Origin: Amoebophrya sp. AT5.2
Taxonomy: Eukaryota; Sar; Dinophyceae; Syndiniales; Amoebophryaceae
Length of the DNA: 10,514 bases
Assembly (NCBI GenBank): GCA_005223375.1
Contig: RXOD01006379.1
Location: 1 to 10,514 of the forward strand
Reading direction: 5' to 3'
Part shown: positions 6,392-10,514 of the stretch, one piece after another
Numbering within the stretch: position 1 is the first letter of the stretch
Layout of the letters: every line of letters starts with the position of its first letter
Made by a program: the position numbers and the translations under genes
The notes under the pieces: model-generated
The model's input: only the letters and a program-made list of their open reading frames with translations
Database searches by the model: none
Told to the model about the DNA's origin: nothing

Positions 6392-7873
6392 ATGCGAGAG
6401 CTCGCGAAAGAAGAGATCGCCGGGTTGGAAAAACGGTACCGCGACCTGGTGCAGAAGACGTTGGAGGAGGAGAAGGTTGCCATCCCCGAGCGCCTGCGGG
6501 TGGAGGTGCAGGAAAACGACAAGTACACGCGCGTGATCGCGGCGAAGCGGGAGCAGCTGCGCAGACAAGCGGCGCTGGAGCAGAAAAAGGCCAATGAGGA
6601 ACTGTTGAGAAAACAGCTGGGGACCACTGCGGACAGGAGCTCCTCTGCCGGAGCAGGGGATCCGGAGGAGGACAGCGAAGATGAAGACGAGGATGAGGAA
6701 GAAAACGGGCCGCAACCTGACGAAACTGAAAAGGACGAGGAGTTGCTGCAGCCCGTTGCACTGTCGGCGGAGGACGAGAAGCTGCTGAAGGAAGTGGAAA
6801 AGATCCAACGGGGCATCCAACGGCCGTGGAAGCAGATGCAGAAGGAGCTGCGCAAGGTGGCGAAGCGGAAGGAGCTCGCGGTGAAGAAGAAGCAGCTGCT
6901 GAAGGAGGGACTGGTTCGGGACGCCAAGGCGAGGCGGCTGCACGTGCGGCTGGAGGCCGGAGCGGATGGAAAGGACACGGACTCGGCGGCGTGGGTGGTG
7001 GTCGATTTGGCGAAGGAGGCGCTGGCGAAAAAAGCGAAGCAACTGGAGCAGGAGTTGGAAGACATGGACAAAGAAGACGAGGACGTTGTCCCGGCGGGCA
7101 TCGACACTGGCACTGGGGTGGGGATGGATGCAGAGAAACCGGAGCAGCACGGCGGCGCACCGCCGTCAAGGGTGGGGAAACGCGGCGCACCGCTGTCGGA
7201 AGGGCTGCCCCAAAAGGGCGCGAAGAGCAACGGGATGAGAGCGGAAAAGCCCGCCAAGCCGCAAGCGCATCGAAAGAACGCGAAGCCCAAAGCGGAAAAG
7301 CCTGCGAAGCCGCCAGGGGATCAAAAGGAAGCGAGCAAGGCGGATCAACCCGCTCCGCAGGGTGGACAAGGCCCGAGCCAGAAGAAAACGGGCACGACGG
7401 GGGAGGACGCCCAGAACACGAACAAGAAGGCATTGAAAGCGGGAGAGAAGAAGAAGCAGCCCGCCGTGGAAATTCCCCCCGGAGAAGGCATTACCGCGTT
7501 GCACTGGGGCGCGCTTGGCGCGGGCGGCGGAACTGAACAGGAGCAAGTACCGGAACCACCGAGAACCGAATCATCGCAGCACCATCACCATGTACCAAGC
7601 ACGGACGAAACCAAAAGTGACGAGCTGGCGAAAGTTGCCATGGAACAGATGAAGGCGAAAGTGATGGAAGAAAACGAAAAGGAAGAGAAGAGTAAGCCGC
7701 CCCTTTTCAGAGCGGGGGACGATGAGGGAGAGGAGGTGGAAATGGGAGATGATGAAACCAGGCGCGAAGGCTCGCCAGGAAAAGGCTTACCGGAGGGGTT
7801 TGCGAAGTCGAGCCGGAAGGTGAAGGAAGCGGAGAAGAAGGCTGCGAAGCAGAAGCCGAAGCACGAGCTCTAG
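6392..7873 (+). CDS. Lys/Glu/Asp-rich coiled-coil protein ending in KHEL; likely C-terminal half of the thioredoxin-domain protein
   Basis: The open frame encodes 493 residues from ATG 6392 to TAG 7871-7873. It has no recognised enzymatic domain. Residues 1-75 are a charged heptad-like helix. An Asp/Glu run follows near 92-120, then a second Lys/Glu helical segment (about 125-235). Beyond it lies a disordered Lys/Pro/Ala-rich part (about 240-350) with a repeated AEKPAKP motif, an HHHH cluster near 396, and a charged tail. The last four residues, KHEL, resemble the KDEL/HDEL ER-retrieval signal, although His at the second place is not the commonest form. The N-terminus has no signal peptide, which is odd for a protein with such a tail. 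The frame is also open upstream of the ATG, past 6362, into the end of the thioredoxin gene. Read from 6362 it gives KLTLEGKEAKMREL, which continues the helix of the previous frame. I favour one split gene; two separate genes remain possible. Confidence 0.72.
   Translation: MRELAKEEIAGLEKRYRDLVQKTLEEEKVAIPERLRVEVQENDKYTRVIAAKREQLRRQAALEQKKANEELLRKQLGTTADRSSSAGAGDPEEDSEDEDEDEEENGPQPDETEKDEELLQPVALSAEDEKLLKEVEKIQRGIQRPWKQMQKELRKVAKRKELAVKKKQLLKEGLVRDAKARRLHVRLEAGADGKDTDSAAWVVVDLAKEALAKKAKQLEQELEDMDKEDEDVVPAGIDTGTGVGMDAEKPEQHGGAPPSRVGKRGAPLSEGLPQKGAKSNGMRAEKPAKPQAHRKNAKPKAEKPAKPPGDQKEASKADQPAPQGGQGPSQKKTGTTGEDAQNTNKKALKAGEKKKQPAVEIPPGEGITALHWGALGAGGGTEQEQVPEPPRTESSQHHHHVPSTDETKSDELAKVAMEQMKAKVMEENEKEEKSKPPLFRAGDDEGEEVEMGDDETRREGSPGKGLPEGFAKSSRKVKEAEKKAAKQKPKHEL
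7241..7315 (+). repeat. Internal coding repeat (AEKPAKP)
   Basis: Two near-identical stretches of about 24 bp, 7241-7264 and 7292-7315, are offset by 51 bp (17 codons). Both encode AEKPAKP and differ mainly at third positions. This suggests local duplication within the disordered Lys/Pro-rich part of the protein. Confidence 0.6.
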
Positions 7874-9174
7874 GGCAGCAAAGAAAAAGTTCCGGGAACA
7901 GCGAAGATGGTGGACGAGTGTAGACGTCAATAAGAAGGAAGCAGTAATTCATTTTGGACGATGTGTACACGGTAAGTACATTCCGTTATGCTAGACGAGG
8001 TGTACGCGAAAAAAAGAAATGAGCAAAAAAAGGTGACGTAATTTGTTGAATTTGTCCTTATATACGAAGGCGCAGGAGCTCTTGTCCTGTGAGAAGCTTG
8101 CGGGTGCCTCTCTCAGGTTGGCTACGAACTTCTTACAGGCAACAGTGTTTGGCATTGGCTACAACCGGCAGCAGGTGCAGGTATACGCATAAAAATGAAT
8201 TTGCTTCTCTCAGCACAAATTTAATAGCGAGCACATATGTACATAATCGTTATCGTATTCGTAATCGTAACTGTGACAAGCGAGAACCCCTCCCCCTGCA
8301 GCGGTCTTCATTTTTTCTTGTTTATTTACGTTGACTTGAGTGGGAGTGCCGATGCTCCTACAGGCCCCTTGTGCTGAACCCAAGAATTCTTCACTCCGTT
8401 GTTCCCCTCATCTTTGTGTTTAAGATAGGACCTGTACTAGATTCGAGTTAGGACAGTCCACCGGCGCCACCTGCATTAATTTGTTTGTACTTATCTTGTT
8501 TCCCTGCTGTAGTGCCTGTAGCTGTACCCTCCTAGCTTTATGGTTTATGTGCGATTTGTTTCTTCCCCTCGGCTCTCCGCGAGGAGCAGTGCACCTTTTG
8601 TGGACGATAATGTGCTCTACTCGGTTCCCCCCGAATACGATTTACTGGATTTCTGGATGAGTTGCTACCTTCACAAGTTCAAAGCAATATCAACGTGCTC
8701 TTTATTTTGGATCCCCCTTCTAGAAGGTTACGACGATGCAGGATCACACCAGTCCCCACTCGGTTTGTGAATTAGTTGCTACCTCTACAAGCCCGAAGCA
8801 ATAACAATCTACGTTGCATTTCATTCGAAGCCTTCCGCAAGAAAACTAATATTGGCCGAGGCCAACCGCAACCGGAACCGCAACCACGACGGCTGCCGTT
8901 TTCGCTTCCGTTAAGTTGCGAAGCATTATTCCGGATGCGTTGAGCGTGTTCCTTCGTGTGAAACAAGCGTCCGAGGCTCGGCGCCGAGCTCATCAAGCTC
9001 CCTTGCTGATGCTCTTCGTCTTCCAGCAGAGTTTTAGCACACCATAGAATTTGACTTTGTCGTCAACATTTTTCTGATCGCCACACCCGCACCCCAAAGC
9101 CGCAGTGTGTCTAGCGAGCTTGTAGTTTGCTCGGTGCGCCTACTTGTCCTCGCACGGAGTATCAGCTCATCAAG
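7874..9174. other. Intergenic spacer with diverged repeats
   Basis: No supported gene. The longest open frames (for example 8089-8334 and 8540-8770, +) are short, of ordinary non-coding composition and without recognisable domains. The spacer contains a diverged direct repeat (8661-8714 and 8775-8833) and a 12-bp unit repeated almost twice (AACCGCAACCGG, 8864-8885). I found no RNA gene. Confidence 0.55.
8661..8833 (+). repeat. Diverged direct repeat, two copies offset by 114 bp
   Basis: Both copies start with GTTGCTACCT (8661 and 8775). They continue with similar sequence (ACAAG..C.AAGCAATA.CAA, then CGT) for roughly 50 bp, with a few mismatches and a short gap. This looks like an old local duplication in non-coding DNA. 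Confidence 0.5.
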
Positions 9175-10514
9175 ATGGTCTCCGTCGTTGGTCCCCCGCG
9201 ACTCTTACGGGACTTGAGCAGGGCATCAAGAACGACTGCCGTCCTATCGTTTCCGTGGCTCTCCGCACCACGGCCGCAGCACCACCAACATGAGCCGCTG
9301 CATCTGCCGAAAAGAAGATTCTTCCACGTTGGTCACCACCACCACCACCAGCATGATCAGCGCTGCCATGACCACGAGGGTCACGCTGCCCACGCCCAAA
9401 CAACGAGCGGCGGACCACGGGAAAAAAGCCGTCCTGCGTGGCAGAACGCACTGCCCGGCGACACCGTCGCGCAGAATTTGCCGGACCTAAAGCGATTTCA
9501 CGTGGCGTTTGTGCTGGATGGGAGTAGTGATGTCGCCGCTTTCGTAGCGGCGGAGTTTCTCGCTTCCACAGGGAGAATCGGCGTGACTGTGTTTGCAGCC
9601 GAGGGCGCGCCCCACACTGTGCACCTTAGTGGCGGAGGACTTGGTCTCGGCGCCGCAGAAGCAGGAGCGGGGCATTCGCTCAACGAAGAAAATCGGACCG
9701 CAGAAGCGTCGTCTCTTGCGGCTGTTGGGTCCACAACTCTTGGAGCTGGCACTGACCAAGGCGCATTTGCTTATCTTCCGTTCATTTCCCGACTGCAAAA
9801 CAAACGGAAAAGCAGTGGAAATGGTCGCAGCGGCGTGTCCACGCGGTTTGCATACCTGTTGAAGACCTGGGGCGAACGGGGAGTGTACGACGAGGGCTCG
9901 CGACAACTGGACCTGCGGAAACTGCTTGCCGATTTCCGCCACGGCCTTACTGGTGCCCCAGCTGGTAAGGAGAAGGACAGGAGCGAAATCTCGAGCACTG
10001 AAAAAAGTTCGCCCACACCCGAACAAGACACGACAGGTGGAGAAGAGACAGCTCCACCGGCCGTCGTGCACTGGGGTGGAATAAATTGTGAGGCAGGGCG
10101 GGTGGAGGGTGACAGCGACTGCGACGATTTTGATTGGATGGTGTACGGCTCGGCAGAGGCTGCTAACTCTATTTCTGACGTAGTGGAGAGGGTAAGGGAA
10201 AACACCAACAAGCGGTTTCTGTTGTGGCACGAAGGTTGCATAAGTGTCTCGACCGCAGGAGCTGATGCAGCGTCGCCAGGGGGGACCGTACACTTTCGCG
10301 ACGGGAAGTACGAGAACAGCGACCGCCAGAAGAAGGTGCAGCGTGCCTGTTTCCTGTTTCCCGCAGCGAACAAATGCGAAGCGGATCCCGACGGCGGTGC
10401 CACCGGCGTTGTTATGGACCTGAAGCAGCTGGAGAGGCGGGTCCTCGTCGGGCAGGCAAGCGCGGCGAAGATCTGGGCGCTGATTGACAAAGAAACACGG
10501 AAGGACGCACAGAA
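9175..10514 (+). CDS. Unrecognised protein with His-rich N-terminal region, 3'-partial
   Basis: The frame is open from ATG 9175 to the window edge (446 codons), with an in-frame TAG upstream at 9112-9114. The ATG has A at -3 and G at +4, a good eukaryotic start context. Residues 1-30 are Arg/Ser/Leu-rich with a single acidic residue and could be an organelle-targeting sequence. Residues 36-75 are strongly His-rich, including a run of five. From about residue 105, KRFHVAFVLDG, an Ala-rich helix, then GRIGVTVFAAEG reads as a beta-alpha-beta unit, compatible with a Rossmann/GT-B-like or von Willebrand A-like fold, but without a decisive motif. A Ser/Thr/Glu-rich low-complexity linker (about 263-295) precedes a second ordered part with VVHWGGINCEAG, CDDFDWMVYG, FLLWHEGC and CFLFPAANKCEAD. 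Several cysteines there suggest disulfides or metal binding. I do not recognise the family. The opposite strand also has open frames here, but their composition is poor. Confidence 0.68.
   Translation, partial: MVSVVGPPRLLRDLSRASRTTAVLSFPWLSAPRPQHHQHEPLHLPKRRFFHVGHHHHHQHDQRCHDHEGHAAHAQTTSGGPREKSRPAWQNALPGDTVAQNLPDLKRFHVAFVLDGSSDVAAFVAAEFLASTGRIGVTVFAAEGAPHTVHLSGGGLGLGAAEAGAGHSLNEENRTAEASSLAAVGSTTLGAGTDQGAFAYLPFISRLQNKRKSSGNGRSGVSTRFAYLLKTWGERGVYDEGSRQLDLRKLLADFRHGLTGAPAGKEKDRSEISSTEKSSPTPEQDTTGGEETAPPAVVHWGGINCEAGRVEGDSDCDDFDWMVYGSAEAANSISDVVERVRENTNKRFLLWHEGCISVSTAGADAASPGGTVHFRDGKYENSDRQKKVQRACFLFPAANKCEADPDGGATGVVMDLKQLERRVLVGQASAAKIWALIDKETRKDAQ

Noticed and set aside
6355..7433. Long minus-strand open frames opposite the Lys/Glu-rich gene
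   Set aside because: They translate to Ser/Pro/Arg/Cys-rich sequence without domains, as expected for the complement of GC-rich Lys/Glu codons. The + frame has structured composition and a terminal KHEL.
8540..8770. Small + frame of 76 residues in the right spacer
   Set aside because: No homologous motif, AT-rich spacer-like codon use, and it contains one copy of a non-coding diverged repeat.
9331..9351. CAC microsatellite as an independent repeat feature
   Set aside because: It is only five units and is explained by the His-rich coding region it lies in.
9535..9580. von Willebrand A domain suggested by FVLDGSSD
   Set aside because: The metal-binding motif DxSxS is imperfect (DGSSD), and the following helix is too short for a normal vWA domain.
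9487..10490. Minus-strand open frames of 268 and 239 residues
   Set aside because: Their composition is Ser/Cys/Arg/His-rich and domain-free. The + frame from 9175 is longer, has a good start context and shows alternating hydrophobic and charged pattern.
1..10514. CRISPR array, insertion sequence with transposase, or rRNA
   Set aside because: No regularly spaced repeats, no transposase-like frame and no rRNA-like conserved stretch were seen on either strand.

Overview
The window looks like nuclear DNA of a protist, most likely a dinoflagellate-type alveolate. A compact syndinian parasite such as Amoebophrya is my best guess, but this is an inference from architecture and not a proven identity. 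All four or five genes I can support lie on the + strand. Their coding sequence is GC-rich, with mostly G/C third positions, and it alternates with clearly more AT-rich spacers of 0.9-1.3 kb. I see no bacterial-style operon signals. One coding region is interrupted by an element that behaves like an introner.

Layout: (1) 2-2236 is the 3' part of a glycoside hydrolase family 3 gene with its catalytic residues visible. (2) 2237-3429 is an AT-rich spacer. (3) 3430-4854 is a class I SAM-dependent methyltransferase gene. Its two halves are separated by a 430-bp element (4023-4452) with terminal inverted repeats of about 40 bp and a 5-bp TGTTT direct repeat on each side. Removing the element plus one TGTTT copy (435 bp) rejoins the reading frame and rebuilds the family motif CFDLGEHEY. 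(4) 4855-5730 is a spacer. (5) 5731-6363 encodes a signal peptide plus a thioredoxin domain with a CAAC active site. (6) 6392-7873 encodes a long Lys/Glu/Asp-rich protein ending in the KDEL-like tetrapeptide KHEL. (7) 7874-9174 is a spacer. (8) 9175 to the right edge is the 5' part of an unrecognised protein with a His-rich N-terminal region.

Items 5 and 6 probably form one gene for an ER-resident, PDI-like protein. The first has the signal peptide but no retention signal, and the second has the retention-like tail but no signal peptide. Skipping one base at the TAA stop (6361) joins them into a continuous helical sequence. Whether the break is a sequencing error, an unusual intron, a frameshift or a real gene boundary cannot be decided from DNA alone.

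The most interesting object is the introner-like element, which links a transposon-type insertion to intron gain. Read exactly at the repeat boundaries, it has no GT-AG ends. One in-frame GT-AG alternative exists (4019-4438), so spliced RNA is the decisive test.
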